Source: Giardia muris
Lineage: Eukaryota > Fornicata > Diplomonadida > Hexamitidae
Assembly: GCA_006247105.1 (NCBI GenBank)
Contig: CM016925.1
Coordinates: 1,364,001-1,428,000 of the forward strand
Reading direction: 5' to 3'
DNA: 64,000 nucleotides
Shown here: in pieces, positions 8,622-17,713 of the stretch
How positions within the stretch are numbered: the first letter of the stretch is position 1
Layout of the letters: each line of letters starts with the position of its first letter
Notes under the pieces: generated by a model
Told to the model about the DNA's origin: nothing
Databases searched by the model: none
What the model saw: the letters and a program-made list of their open reading frames with translations, nothing else
Program-made: the position numbers and the translations under genes

Positions 8622-9818
8622 ATGTTCCATTATTTGGAAGAGGTCACGACTTTCAAGGCGATCGTCATGGGCATTAATAAGCTCGAGGAAGGGAAGTACG
8701 AGGTCGACCTCGATAAGACTTACTTCTTCCCTCAATCTGGGGGGCAATTGGGAGATAAGGGGAGCATTATCAATATTCCAGTCACTAGTACGTTGAAAGC
8801 CAATTCTGGACGTATTATACACATCCTAGAGACTGAAATGGACTTACCCTTCCGTGAGGGTGATGAGGTAGAAGCGACAATCGACAAGCATTACCGTCTT
8901 CTGAATTCGCAAACTCATACTGGACAACATATTCTTAGCCGGGTTGCGTTACAGTTATACGGTGCAGATACATCATCGTTCACCATGGGCTCCGAAATAT
9001 CAGTCTTGGAACTAAGCATTAAGCTTACTTCTGAGCAATTACTTGAAGTTGAACGTAAGGCAAACCTTTTGGCATTGGAAGGTAGGAACGTCATCAGTAC
9101 CATTGCAACCTGTCTGGACGACATGCAGAAGTATCCAAAAGAGCTTCAGAAAGATGGGTTATCCTATCCCTTAAGAATCCTTGAGATTGATAACTTTGAT
9201 ATCTGTTTATGTTGCGGTACTCACGTATCCAATACAAACCAATGCGGCCTCATCAAGATTCTATCTACAGAGAACGTCTCACGTGGTCTAAAGCTTCAGT
9301 TTGCTGTTGGAGAACGTGCATTAGATGCCGTCAATCATAAATTGATCATCCTCACAAAGGCCACTTCAACGCTTTCGGTTAACGAGAATAAGGTTGTTGA
9401 AAGCATTCAAGGACTGCAGGAGGAGATCAGAACTTTGAAAGCACGTGAGAAGGTCCTTGTGAAGACTATCCTTCCAGTAATTAACTCCCAATATAAAGAA
9501 GTTATTCATGGAGGTGTCTCCTTTCATGTCTATCCTTTACATGACTTTCTCCCATTGAAACAGGATGAGGTAACGCGTATCACTAAAGAATATAAGAGCC
9601 CCAACATGATCATCCTTTTCAAACTACCACAGAACGCATCCATCCTTAACATTTACGCCCAAAATATTGACATCGTCGAACCCCTGATCGAACGCTTACA
9701 GGAGTTAGTCCCTGGGACGATAGGTCGTGGGAAAACAACCCTTTCAATCAAATACCCTAAGCCTTTAGGGACGAAGGATGCAAAGATCGTCACAGATCTC
9801 CTCCTTACCACCTCCTAA
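8622..9818 (+). CDS. Alanyl-tRNA editing protein AlaX (long, AARSD1-like type)
   Basis: 398 residues. It has the AlaRS editing fold without a synthetase domain: an N-terminal DKTYFFPQSGGQLGDKG motif, zinc ligands HTGQHILS (HxxxH) and CCGTHVSNTNQCG (CxxxH). A C-terminal helical plus C-Ala-like segment (residues about 240-398) marks the long AlaX-L/AARSD1 class. It should hydrolyse mischarged Ser- or Gly-tRNA-Ala in trans in the cytosol. The cognate AlaRS gene, which has its own editing domain, lies about 4 kb downstream on the same strand. The 3' end overlaps the convergent gene by 14 bp. The start ATG follows ACCGAAAGAAA. Confidence 0.9.
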   Translation: MFHYLEEVTTFKAIVMGINKLEEGKYEVDLDKTYFFPQSGGQLGDKGSIINIPVTSTLKANSGRIIHILETEMDLPFREGDEVEATIDKHYRLLNSQTHTGQHILSRVALQLYGADTSSFTMGSEISVLELSIKLTSEQLLEVERKANLLALEGRNVISTIATCLDDMQKYPKELQKDGLSYPLRILEIDNFDICLCCGTHVSNTNQCGLIKILSTENVSRGLKLQFAVGERALDAVNHKLIILTKATSTLSVNENKVVESIQGLQEEIRTLKAREKVLVKTILPVINSQYKEVIHGGVSFHVYPLHDFLPLKQDEVTRITKEYKSPNMIILFKLPQNASILNIYAQNIDIVEPLIERLQELVPGTIGRGKTTLSIKYPKPLGTKDAKIVTDLLLTTS

Positions 9819-11055
9819 GTAGGGCCAGACCCGAATCGAATGCGATGATGTAGCTCGCGAAGTATGCAATACGGAATATTAAGGGCCCAAGCGTGTCACT
9901 ACAGAACATGTGATAGATCAGCGCGGTCCCCGCAAAAATAGGGTTATAGAGTATCGCCTCCGCGGTATCATAAAGAGGAAGACGTCGACACGTGAAAGGA
10001 AGCGCATCGAGGTCGTCACGCTCATATGCTGTCCGAGCAATAAGGTTGAAGACGGAAGCGGCCATACGTCTGATCCCTTGTTCATGGTATGAAACACAAT
10101 GGCTTATTCGAGCTGAGGTACGAATAGTTTGACGGAGGACGTCTGATATGATCGCCGAAATTGTCTCGTTGCTGATACGATTCAGTTCCTGCATGGGGTA
10201 TTCGTTTGAACCTTCCATCCCATGTGCTTCCAACGATTGTAGGTAGGTCGTCAGGGTGAAAGATTCTAGTGCTAGACTCGTCCTTGGTCTATCGACCACT
10301 ACCAATCCTCTTGATTGTTGGTTGATGAGATTAATCATATTTGCCAAGATCTCTGTACTATCAACGCGAGGAATAGGGACACTTCCGATCAAAGAAAGCG
10401 CGTTCGGTAAGGTACTTCCATTCAATGTTACGAGGGGCACTGAATGCATTCTTGCTACGTCAACGACGCCTGAAGCATTAACAAAGGGATCTAAACCACC
10501 AATGACTATGCTCGTTGCGCCACGAGAGATACCTGCAAGGTCATCAGCTGCAGCCTTATCTGTCCCAACGCTACTAAACACAGTTCCAGCAATGAGCTTG
10601 ATGCCTACACGCCCAGAGATATCTGCTAAAAGGCCAAGACTGGGTAATGCACTTACCTGACTCCGGTTGTAGAGTGCGAGATCTAAGACGCGGTAGTTTC
10701 CGAGCCTCTCATTGGCCTTTGGGGTCCTATTCAACACGGGTTGAAGCATATCCAAAGAATCTACAAGGAAGGCGTGCCCCGGGTTTGTAATGACTCCCAT
10801 TACAGGCATTAGGCCGGTGGATAAAGCAAGAGAATGGAGCTCGGTGGCAAGGTTGATGCGGTCCGATGAGGGTAGGAGTAAAGAAGGGATGGAAAAGTCT
10901 ATAGCGACGACAGGATAATTGTAAGCCAGGGAGAATGCTAGTCCTTTCCCGACGGAGACATCACCATGAAGGATGGCGTGAGGCGTGCGGAGGAGGTAGG
11001 ATATGGCGCAATAGAGGAGAACTAACGCGTTCAAGAGGCGAATGATTCTAAGCAT
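9805..11055 (-). CDS. Membrane-anchored protein, unknown function
   Basis: 416 residues. A signal-anchor or signal peptide lies at residues 3-25 (IIRLLNALVLLYCAISYLL). Two hydrophobic segments near the C-terminus (about 360-408) probably cross the membrane. The middle has repeated beta-alpha-like units (MPVMGVITNPGH, IKLIAGTVFSS, ATSIVIGGLDP, GLVVVDRPR) reminiscent of a Rossmann or periplasmic-binding fold, but I see no diagnostic motif. The N-terminal region contains GDVSVGKG, which is not a full P-loop. It shares a 5-bp divergent promoter with RRP1 and overlaps AlaX at the 3' end. Function not recognised. Confidence 0.75.
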   Translation of the reverse strand: MLRIIRLLNALVLLYCAISYLLRTPHAILHGDVSVGKGLAFSLAYNYPVVAIDFSIPSLLLPSSDRINLATELHSLALSTGLMPVMGVITNPGHAFLVDSLDMLQPVLNRTPKANERLGNYRVLDLALYNRSQVSALPSLGLLADISGRVGIKLIAGTVFSSVGTDKAAADDLAGISRGATSIVIGGLDPFVNASGVVDVARMHSVPLVTLNGSTLPNALSLIGSVPIPRVDSTEILANMINLINQQSRGLVVVDRPRTSLALESFTLTTYLQSLEAHGMEGSNEYPMQELNRISNETISAIISDVLRQTIRTSARISHCVSYHEQGIRRMAASVFNLIARTAYERDDLDALPFTCRRLPLYDTAEAILYNPIFAGTALIYHMFCSDTLGPLIFRIAYFASYIIAFDSGLALLRRW

Positions 11056-11060
11056 TAAAA
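11056..11060. promoter_or_regulatory. Five-base divergent initiator between two ATGs
   Basis: The sequence CAT-TAAAA-ATG places two start codons on opposite strands with only TAAAA between them. The A/T-rich core lies in both coding directions. Transcription of each gene must start within or very near the other's first codons. Confidence 0.6.
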
Positions 11061-12608
11061 ATGTTGCGGAGAGAAGTCTCCTTGAATCCGACTAAGCTCG
11101 TCTGGGAGCTCGCGTCGGATACGAAGGATATCAGGTACAAGGCATTCGAGACCGTAAAGGAGGAGCTGGGTCTTCTGGCCCGCCAGAAGCCTCTGGACTA
11201 CCTTGGTATGATGACTCTCTGGAAAGGTCTCTATTTTCTCCTCTGGAAAGAAGATAAGGTAGATGCACAGGGGAGAATCAGCAGGGAAGTCTCCCAGCTC
11301 TTGGACCTACTTCCAGAGCCTAGTTCGGAGGCGGAGGAGAGGTTTCTTGCATTTCTTGATGGAGATGATGAAGATACTGATGAGACCGGAGGACAGGCCG
11401 TCCTATTCATGCGGTGCGCCCTCGAGACCCTATGTCGTGAGTGGGAGGCCGTCGATTACCTACGTATGTCAAAGGTCATGCGGCTCGTCCGTGATGTCGT
11501 TTACGGGCTGGTCCGGCGAATAATAGACACAGAGGGCGCGGAGATCTGTATCGAGGGAGGGATGCTCCTTCATACCCTCAACCTGGTCATGCTCAACGAT
11601 ACGAGGATCGCTACTCAATCCGCCCCGGCCTCTCTAGTCGCACATGTTGCCGACGTTTGGGTAGATGCAATTCGGAATGGGATCAAGAAGAGCGAGGGGG
11701 TGTTTTCATCCACTAAGCTGAGGGACCTTCTCCTTCCTTGGATAGAGTTTTTTATCACGACCAAGAATGTCCATATTCAGAAGGCCATCATCGACACCAT
11801 CTTTTTCCGCGTGTCAGACATTAGTTACAACCCTCCCGTCAACCTGGCCGCGTACATCGACAAGGACGTTGATCTCAGTGATATTGAAAGCGAGGATGAT
11901 GAGAAAGATGAAGAGAAGATTAGAATACCAAACCTCTCACTCCCCCAGATCACCTTTAAACTGGCGGCGGAGAAGGCGGAGCTAGACTGTCCTGAGGATA
12001 CGATAATGAAGTCTATTGGAAAGAAGAACCAATCTTCTAAAGAAAAGGAGATCTCTTCGGTTCCTAAGAGAAAGTATACAGGGACACATAGTGTCGATGC
12101 GTATACGGTTGACACAACATCGGAGATCCCATCAATTGACGTTCCAGAGGCGCTCGAGAAGTTTGCATCCGAGTTAGAGGAGATGCGGGAATGGTGGGGG
12201 GAGAATGGGAAGACGTTGATGGAAGAGCCTCCACGAAAGGTGATTAGGAAGGAACAGCAAACCTTCCTTGAAGCAAAATACCAGCTGAATAGGTATGTTT
12301 ATGAAGAACACAAGCACGAGCTACATAACGTCCGGATTGATCGAAGAGGCTTCCTAGTGTATGACCCTGACGTCCACCGCCGTCTAGTCCAGACGAATGA
12401 GTTTTACACCATCAAACCTATCCTCCTGGATAGCCTTGACGTCTCAGAACTCGAACGACTCTTCGGTGGAAATACCCCCGAGGTTGCTGAGCTCGCTGCA
12501 CAACGTCACTTCTATTCAAAAGAAGACCGGGCAGATACTGATACGCTTGATGCTGATGCCGAGAGTTCAGAGAGTTCGGAAAGCACAGAAGGCTCTAAAA
12601 AGGAGTGA
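11061..12608 (+). CDS. RRP1: Ribosomal RNA processing protein 1 (RRP1/Nop52)
   Basis: 515 residues. The N-terminal 240 residues match the Nop52 domain: a helical repeat with TLWKGLYFLLWKEDK near residue 54, a CREWEAVDYLRMSKVMRLVR helix near 145, and conserved Asp/Arg patterns. An acidic segment (ESEDDEKDEEKI), a Lys-rich linker and a Ser-rich C-terminus follow. RRP1 acts in the nucleolus in 27S pre-rRNA processing for the 60S subunit. It divides a promoter with the membrane protein at 9805. The TGA stop is embedded in AGTGAAT (12604-12610), and the next gene begins only 2 bp after the stop. Confidence 0.85.
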   Translation: MLRREVSLNPTKLVWELASDTKDIRYKAFETVKEELGLLARQKPLDYLGMMTLWKGLYFLLWKEDKVDAQGRISREVSQLLDLLPEPSSEAEERFLAFLDGDDEDTDETGGQAVLFMRCALETLCREWEAVDYLRMSKVMRLVRDVVYGLVRRIIDTEGAEICIEGGMLLHTLNLVMLNDTRIATQSAPASLVAHVADVWVDAIRNGIKKSEGVFSSTKLRDLLLPWIEFFITTKNVHIQKAIIDTIFFRVSDISYNPPVNLAAYIDKDVDLSDIESEDDEKDEEKIRIPNLSLPQITFKLAAEKAELDCPEDTIMKSIGKKNQSSKEKEISSVPKRKYTGTHSVDAYTVDTTSEIPSIDVPEALEKFASELEEMREWWGENGKTLMEEPPRKVIRKEQQTFLEAKYQLNRYVYEEHKHELHNVRIDRRGFLVYDPDVHRRLVQTNEFYTIKPILLDSLDVSELERLFGGNTPEVAELAAQRHFYSKEDRADTDTLDADAESSESSESTEGSKKE

Positions 12609-12610
12609 AT

Positions 12611-13474
12611 ATGATCCTTGCACGCCAATTACTTACACTAATCAAGGCCGCCACCGAGCTATGGCACCTTATATACCTGATCCTGCAGCAACTTTGGGAC
12701 CGAATCATGAGCCTAGGCTACACATCTCTGTGGAGTGTTGACACGTGCACCAAGACGCTCACACATTTGCCCCGGCATATTGTCTTTGTCGGGGATACTT
12801 CGACAATGTACAAGGAGCTTCGCTCTCGCCATTATCAAAATCTGGCACGTGCCGTTGCGGGAATGGTTGATGGAGGGATCCGGCTATTCACAATCTTCCA
12901 ATCGCGGGCTCTTTGGCATTACGAGGATGCTAATGAGCTGCTTCTGAAGCTGACGACGGAACTGAAGCTCGTAGGGTATGAACCTTTCGTCTCCTTTGCA
13001 AACCGTAGCTATGACTCGAATTGCTTTTCTCTTGGCTCATCCTCCTTTTGTTCTGATGATCCGACGCGAACTCCGCTTAATATTTTGATCCTTAGCCCAA
13101 TAGTGAAGTCTGGAAACCTATCGAGGGCGGATATTGTGGTCCAACTGATTGATCAACGGAATGCTCACGAGATATATTGCACACATCTTGGGAAGTATCG
13201 TGGGAAGTCTTTCGACTTCTCTGACATGCTTGAAGGCTTCTCAGCTTTACGTCCCGATACGTCCGGGAACTTCTCTGGGTATCCGGACCTAATCATCATC
13301 TTTTCACGCCATCAACATCCTTGTGTGCGTGGACTTCCTCCATGGCTCCTTCGAAAAGGCTTAATATTCATACGACAGCCATGTCACCATTACTACATCA
13401 ATTCCCTCGTCAGAGACCTGGTCGCATACAACAGGATTTGCCAACAGAAGCACGACACTCTCAATAACCTATAG
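12611..13474 (+). CDS. cis-Prenyltransferase regulatory subunit, NUS1/NgBR-like
   Basis: 287 residues. A hydrophobic N-terminal segment (about residues 8-32) should anchor it in the ER. A degenerate cis-prenyltransferase domain follows: LPRHIVFVGDTS where active enzymes have an IMDGN motif, GIRLFTIFQS, and the NUS1-like end PDLIIIFSRHQ...GLPPWLLRKG. The catalytic Asp context and basic residues of active enzymes are missing, as expected for the NUS1 subunit that partners a catalytic DHDDS/RER2 subunit in dolichol synthesis. The C-terminal RxG motif of NUS1 is not seen. The ATG is 2 bp after the RRP1 stop. The 3' end overlaps the next gene by 14 bp. Confidence 0.65.
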   Translation: MILARQLLTLIKAATELWHLIYLILQQLWDRIMSLGYTSLWSVDTCTKTLTHLPRHIVFVGDTSTMYKELRSRHYQNLARAVAGMVDGGIRLFTIFQSRALWHYEDANELLLKLTTELKLVGYEPFVSFANRSYDSNCFSLGSSSFCSDDPTRTPLNILILSPIVKSGNLSRADIVVQLIDQRNAHEIYCTHLGKYRGKSFDFSDMLEGFSALRPDTSGNFSGYPDLIIIFSRHQHPCVRGLPPWLLRKGLIFIRQPCHHYYINSLVRDLVAYNRICQQKHDTLNNL

Positions 13475-13781
13475 ACGCACGGCAAACATTATACGCGTCT
13501 TTGACCCGTCGTTGCAAATATGGACTCAACGCGGTTTGATACAGGAGTTGATCCCGTCGAGTCTCAAGCTTTCCTGGTTCATTGTTCTCCTCCCCAATGA
13601 TTGCCCACGCCTGAGCAGGTGGCATGGCATGCCTCTTAGTACTCCAGGCGCCTCGAATTCGGGCCCATTCCGCACGCGTATGTTCAACAATGTCACGTGC
13701 CGCAAGGAAGGACTCCTCGAGGTTGCCACAGAAGACATCAAACGCCTCTTTCAATGCGTCTTTAAAGATGCTCAATGCCAT
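13461..13781 (-). CDS. Small helical protein, unknown function
   Basis: 106 residues, predicted mostly helical, rich in Ala and Arg, with conserved-looking segments EWARIRGAWSTKR and LSPYLQRRVKDAYNVC. It has no signal peptide or membrane segment and is not recognised. It is supported as a gene by its ATG beside an AT-rich divergent promoter shared with AlaRS, and by its placement filling the space between NUS1 and AlaRS. The 3' end overlaps NUS1 by 14 bp. Confidence 0.6.
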   Translation of the reverse strand: MALSIFKDALKEAFDVFCGNLEESFLAARDIVEHTRAEWARIRGAWSTKRHAMPPAQAWAIIGEENNEPGKLETRRDQLLYQTALSPYLQRRVKDAYNVCRASIGY

Positions 13782-13800
13782 GTCAAATAAATTAAAAGCA
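13782..13800. promoter_or_regulatory. AT-rich divergent promoter (AlaRS and small protein)
   Basis: The 19 bp between the two start codons, GTCAAATAAATTAAAAGCA, are nearly pure A/T in the centre and hold an AATTAAAA element typical of Giardia initiators. It probably drives both genes. Confidence 0.6.
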
Positions 13801-16704
13801 ATGTCTCCGATGGCTCTTACAGCGAAGGAGATGAAGAAGGTCTGGCGCCCACGCTTCCATGAAGAGCCGGAGAGGTACTACCCAACCAAAGTTTTCGAAG
13901 CGTATGGATATATGCGAGCTACTTGTCCCAAGTGTGGAACTCTCTTCTGGCGTCGTACAGAGACGCGTACGACCTGTGGTGACTCAGAATGCACCGGGGT
14001 CTACTCGTTCCTCCAGGAGGGTGGATCAATACCCGATGAGACCTGGAGCATGAAGACGGTCTGGGAATCGTTCAAGGATAGCTTTCTTAAGACAATCCCA
14101 GCTCATACGGTGGTCTCCCGTTACCCTGTCGTCGCACGTTGGCGTGATGATTGCGACTTCACGGCGGCTGGAATCCAATGCTATCAACCCTTCTGTGTGA
14201 CTGGCGAGGTCGATCCTCCTGCCAATCCCCTTATTCAGCCGCAATTCTGTCTACGCTTCAACGATCTCGATTCAATCGGGCTTTCTGGACGTCATTATTC
14301 CGGCTTTACCATGCTTGGAATCCAAGTCTTCAACACCCCAGCTCATTACGTCTATTTCAAGGACGAGATTATTGACTTTAACCTTCGATGGCTTCAGGCG
14401 TTAGGTATCAACCTGGATGAGGTCACCTTATTAGCAGACGTGTGGGCTGGTGGAGGGAACCTTGGGCCTTGCGTCGAGTACTTCATCCATGGCCTTGAGG
14501 TAGGGAATATGGTTTTCATGGAGTTCAAGGCCTTTGCAGATGGGACTCTCGAACCTCTTCCCGTACAGGTCGTTGACGTCGGAATAGGTTTGGAGCGCAT
14601 CCCTTGGTTACTCAACCGGACCGTAACCTCGTACGCGACGGCCTTTTCGACGGCCTTGCCGCTCCTCTGCGACCTTCTGGGGGTGAAGAAGGACGTGATT
14701 TATGGGCCTGCATGGCAGAAGTTTGGCCCCTACTCGTGTCTCCTTAATATTGACGAAGTGTCTAGCTTGGATGATGCATGGGACTTAATCCGTGAGAAAT
14801 CGGGCCTCACAAGCGACGAGATTCGCACTGAGATAGAGCCTGTTCGTGACATGTACATCGTCCTTGACCATCTCCGCGCGCTCATGGTCGCGATTCAGGA
14901 CGGTGCCCTCCCTTCAAACGTCGGTGGCGGTAGTAACCTTCGAAACGTCCTTCGCCGTGTCTTCCATCTCATGACAGCACGTGGCTGGTGGGACAAGTGT
15001 GGAGGGATCGAGGGGATTATGAAGATCATGGACGCGCATAGGCATGACTTAGAGGAGATTAATGGAGTTGGCTCGTTTCCACCCTTCCGTCCTCTTCAAG
15101 ACATCCTCACCTTGGAGTATGCCCGTTGGCAAACAACCGACAAGGATGCGCGTGCAAAGGTCGAGCGCCTACTGAAGAAGCGCGGAGGAGCCCTTGTGAT
15201 GGACGATTGGATCACGATCGTTACTACCTTTGGCCTTGACGCCGATCAGATCAGTACGATAGCAGGTACCCCTGTCCCCGGAGATCTCTATAGCAAGATC
15301 GCAGAACAGCAGGAGCGTAACTGCGCAAAGATGGCCCAGGCGCAACTCTATGACACGACGAGTCTCCCACCAACCGATTGCGTTTATTATACCCTACCTT
15401 ATGGCGAGACTATGACGTCTCTAGCAGATGTGGGAGTTGTGGCCATCCTTCAGAACGTTGAGGAGGTGGAAAAGGGGAAGAATCTCGTCATTCTGGACAA
15501 GACAGTGGCATATCCGACGTCTGGTGGTCAACAGAACGATACGGGACAGCTACGATTTTATCCCGCAGATTCCAAAGCACAGACGTACGAACTGATCGAC
15601 GTGCGGAAGGTAGGGAAGTGTGTCGTCCATGTTCTTGATCGTGCCGTATGCGACCAGATCGTTCCTGGAACTAAGGCCACGGTTTATATCGATCCTCAAC
15701 GCCGTCAGCAATTGATGTGCCATCATACTGCGGCACATATCATCCACGCCTCGGCGCACTCCGTCCTTGGACCGCATGTTTGGCAGGCAGGAGCCAAGAA
15801 GACCGTCGAAGCGGCAACCCTTGACATTACGCATTATCGTGGCCTGACATTCGAGGAGGAGCGTGCGATTGAGCGCCATGCAAACCGGCTTGTACGTTCA
15901 AATATCCCAATATCGAAGTATGAACTCCCCAAGAGCGAGGCCGAGAGGCGTCATGGGTTCTCGCTCTATCAGGGTGGCGTCGTCCCCGGATCGTCTGTCC
16001 GTTGCGTCGACATCTTCGGGACGGATACTGAGGCATGCTGTGGAACACATCTTGGAAATACCGGGAAGGTTGGACTCATTCGGATTGTTAAGTCTTCCCG
16101 CATCTCAGACGGCGTTGTTCGCCTCACATTCGTCGCCGGAGAGCGCGCCCTTGACTTCACCGATAGTCAAGCGGAGGTTCTTCATGCGCAGATGACTAGC
16201 TGGGGTGTGGAACAAGCCATGGTCGTCAAGACTGGGGAGAAGTTCTTCACCGCGATGAAGCATCTCGAAGGGTTGACTATGCGGTTACGTACCGACCTTC
16301 TGGGCGCATGGATCGACCTGGCTCTTACCAATGAGAAGCTGATCAACGTCTTTAGTGTCACAGATGAGTCACCCACTCTCTATCTTGGATCTGGAACCGA
16401 ACAATGTCTTCAGAGGCTCGTCGACGAAAAGGGAGCACTAAAGACATCGATGGCTTTTATCGGGGAGACATTTGTCTTCATTTTGAGCTCATCCACTGAG
16501 TTGCTTGCATCTGCCTCGGACATTATTGCCCAAGTCGCTCCTGACGCGAAGACAAGGGTCACGGCTTTGAAGAACAAGAGTAAGGGAAAGAAGGAGAAGA
16601 ATGCACAAGTCTCAATGGATAACCAACAGCTCATGGCGACTGGGCTTGAGAAGAAACACACCATGCAGATATTGGAGCGCCTCCCACAACTCAACACAAA
16701 GTGA
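13801..16704 (+). CDS. alaS: Alanyl-tRNA synthetase, archaeal type
   Basis: 967 residues from the ATG after AAATTAAAAGCA. The catalytic domain has archaeal AlaRS features: an N-terminal zinc-knuckle-like pattern (CPKCGTLFW...TCGDSEC), a VSRYPVVARWRDDC motif, VTGEVDPPANPL, and WAGGGNLGPCVEYFIHGLE. The middle is helical. An editing domain follows with HHTAAHIIHASAH and CCGTHLGNTGKVG zinc sites, then a short C-Ala region with a Lys-rich linker. It charges tRNA-Ala in the cytosol. Diplomonad AlaRS is known from published work to derive from archaea; this copy shows why. The stop lies in AGTGAAT, 4 bp from the stop of the convergent CBS gene. Confidence 0.93.
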   Translation: MSPMALTAKEMKKVWRPRFHEEPERYYPTKVFEAYGYMRATCPKCGTLFWRRTETRTTCGDSECTGVYSFLQEGGSIPDETWSMKTVWESFKDSFLKTIPAHTVVSRYPVVARWRDDCDFTAAGIQCYQPFCVTGEVDPPANPLIQPQFCLRFNDLDSIGLSGRHYSGFTMLGIQVFNTPAHYVYFKDEIIDFNLRWLQALGINLDEVTLLADVWAGGGNLGPCVEYFIHGLEVGNMVFMEFKAFADGTLEPLPVQVVDVGIGLERIPWLLNRTVTSYATAFSTALPLLCDLLGVKKDVIYGPAWQKFGPYSCLLNIDEVSSLDDAWDLIREKSGLTSDEIRTEIEPVRDMYIVLDHLRALMVAIQDGALPSNVGGGSNLRNVLRRVFHLMTARGWWDKCGGIEGIMKIMDAHRHDLEEINGVGSFPPFRPLQDILTLEYARWQTTDKDARAKVERLLKKRGGALVMDDWITIVTTFGLDADQISTIAGTPVPGDLYSKIAEQQERNCAKMAQAQLYDTTSLPPTDCVYYTLPYGETMTSLADVGVVAILQNVEEVEKGKNLVILDKTVAYPTSGGQQNDTGQLRFYPADSKAQTYELIDVRKVGKCVVHVLDRAVCDQIVPGTKATVYIDPQRRQQLMCHHTAAHIIHASAHSVLGPHVWQAGAKKTVEAATLDITHYRGLTFEEERAIERHANRLVRSNIPISKYELPKSEAERRHGFSLYQGGVVPGSSVRCVDIFGTDTEACCGTHLGNTGKVGLIRIVKSSRISDGVVRLTFVAGERALDFTDSQAEVLHAQMTSWGVEQAMVVKTGEKFFTAMKHLEGLTMRLRTDLLGAWIDLALTNEKLINVFSVTDESPTLYLGSGTEQCLQRLVDEKGALKTSMAFIGETFVFILSSSTELLASASDIIAQVAPDAKTRVTALKNKSKGKKEKNAQVSMDNQQLMATGLEKKHTMQILERLPQLNTK

Positions 16705-16713
16705 ATGTTCACT
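16700..16713. terminator. Palindromic two-way stop and poly(A) signal
   Basis: The sequence AGTGAATGTTCACT reads AGTGAAT on the plus strand and AGTGAAC on the minus strand. Both fit the Giardia poly(A) signal AGTRAAY. The AlaRS stop TGA (16702-16704) and the CBS-gene stop TGA (16709-16711, minus strand) both lie inside these 14 bp. The arms AGTGAA/TTCACT are a perfect inverted repeat around TG. Confidence 0.6.
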
Positions 16714-17713
16714 GTTCAAGAAGGTAACGCGCGATGCGTCCATCGGAGACCACCTCCTCAACGCTAGCCCAGCTGACCATAAAACCTCCGATGGGTGAGA
16801 CGAAGGCCTGTTCGAAGTGTGAAGCGGCCAAACGCTTCGCCACGGTCAGGAGTAGCGCATCGCTGGTGACAATGATCGCACCGGCCGTTGCGGCAACCTC
16901 CGAGTTGCGCGCCTCCGCGATGACATGACTCAAGGTCGCGCAAAGCAGGGTAAGGTCCTCCCTGCATGCGATCTCATCAAGATCGCGGCGACGTAGCATA
17001 GTGATGAGTGTACCCTCCTCACCAAGCATGACGCAACCGTCAGCAAGACTCTTGTCCGTGGGATTGCGCTTGATGGCCGAGATCGCTATGTAAGCGGGAG
17101 TGGAAAGATCGAAATGAACGTAGGAAGACTTCGTCTTCGTGTTGCCCCCAGCCGACGCCTTCAGTAGCGTTCCAATCGTCGCTTTCTGAAGCTCTGGATG
17201 TTCGCGCACGAAGGGTTGGTCGACAAGCCAGGAGAACATCCCTTGCTGGGTGATGATCCCGCAAATCTTCCCGTTATCAGTAAGATAGGTGCGATACACC
17301 CCAGGCCTCGAGAGAGTCTGGACAACGTCGAAGGCGCTGTCGTTCGTCCCGATCAGGTTCATTGAGTGGAAAAACGCCTTATCCATGTGTGTCAATGGCT
17401 GGGTGGTGAATAGCTTGATGATTTCTGCACTAATGGTATCGGGAGATGGAGGGGCATTCCCGCTCGCCTCCGCTTCGAGGATCGTCTTCTTTGTGTACTC
17501 AGCTGCCCAATGAACGAACGTGTAGCGATCGACGTGTCCAACGTAGTGGTCGTTCTGTTTAAGAGGGACGGACGAAATTCTGTGCTTGACCATGTACGAC
17601 AACGCCTCAAACCAGGACACGTTCAACTGGAGCTCAAGAACGTCCGATGGCTCGATTTTGGCCCATGGGATCGCGGTCGCTGGAAGTTTTCGAAGCTCAT
17701 CAGCAATCGGCAT
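16709..17713 (-). CDS. CBS-domain protein (AMPK gamma/SNF4-like)
   Basis: 334 residues from the ATG directly behind CCAAAAA. A longer form with an ATG at 17761 would overlap the upstream gene by 62 bp and is less likely. Four CBS-like repeats can be traced: ALSYMVKHRISSVPL with HYVGHVDRYTFVHW; DVVQTLSRPGVYRTYL with GKICGIITQQGMFSWL; a region ending LITMLRRRDLDEI; and LTVAKRLAASHFEQAFV. Such Bateman modules bind adenine nucleotides in AMPK gamma and related sensors. Without a visible beta/alpha partner this assignment is to the family only. The start overlaps the 3' end of TRM61 by 14 bp, so its initiator is inside the TRM61 coding region. Confidence 0.75.
   Translation of the reverse strand: MPIADELRKLPATAIPWAKIEPSDVLELQLNVSWFEALSYMVKHRISSVPLKQNDHYVGHVDRYTFVHWAAEYTKKTILEAEASGNAPPSPDTISAEIIKLFTTQPLTHMDKAFFHSMNLIGTNDSAFDVVQTLSRPGVYRTYLTDNGKICGIITQQGMFSWLVDQPFVREHPELQKATIGTLLKASAGGNTKTKSSYVHFDLSTPAYIAISAIKRNPTDKSLADGCVMLGEEGTLITMLRRRDLDEIACREDLTLLCATLSHVIAEARNSEVAATAGAIIVTSDALLLTVAKRLAASHFEQAFVSPIGGFMVSWASVEEVVSDGRIARYLLEQ

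Noticed and set aside
15550..16195. Several 60-110-codon frames in and opposite AlaRS
   Set aside because: They are shadows of the strongly supported AlaRS reading frame and have no independent start context.
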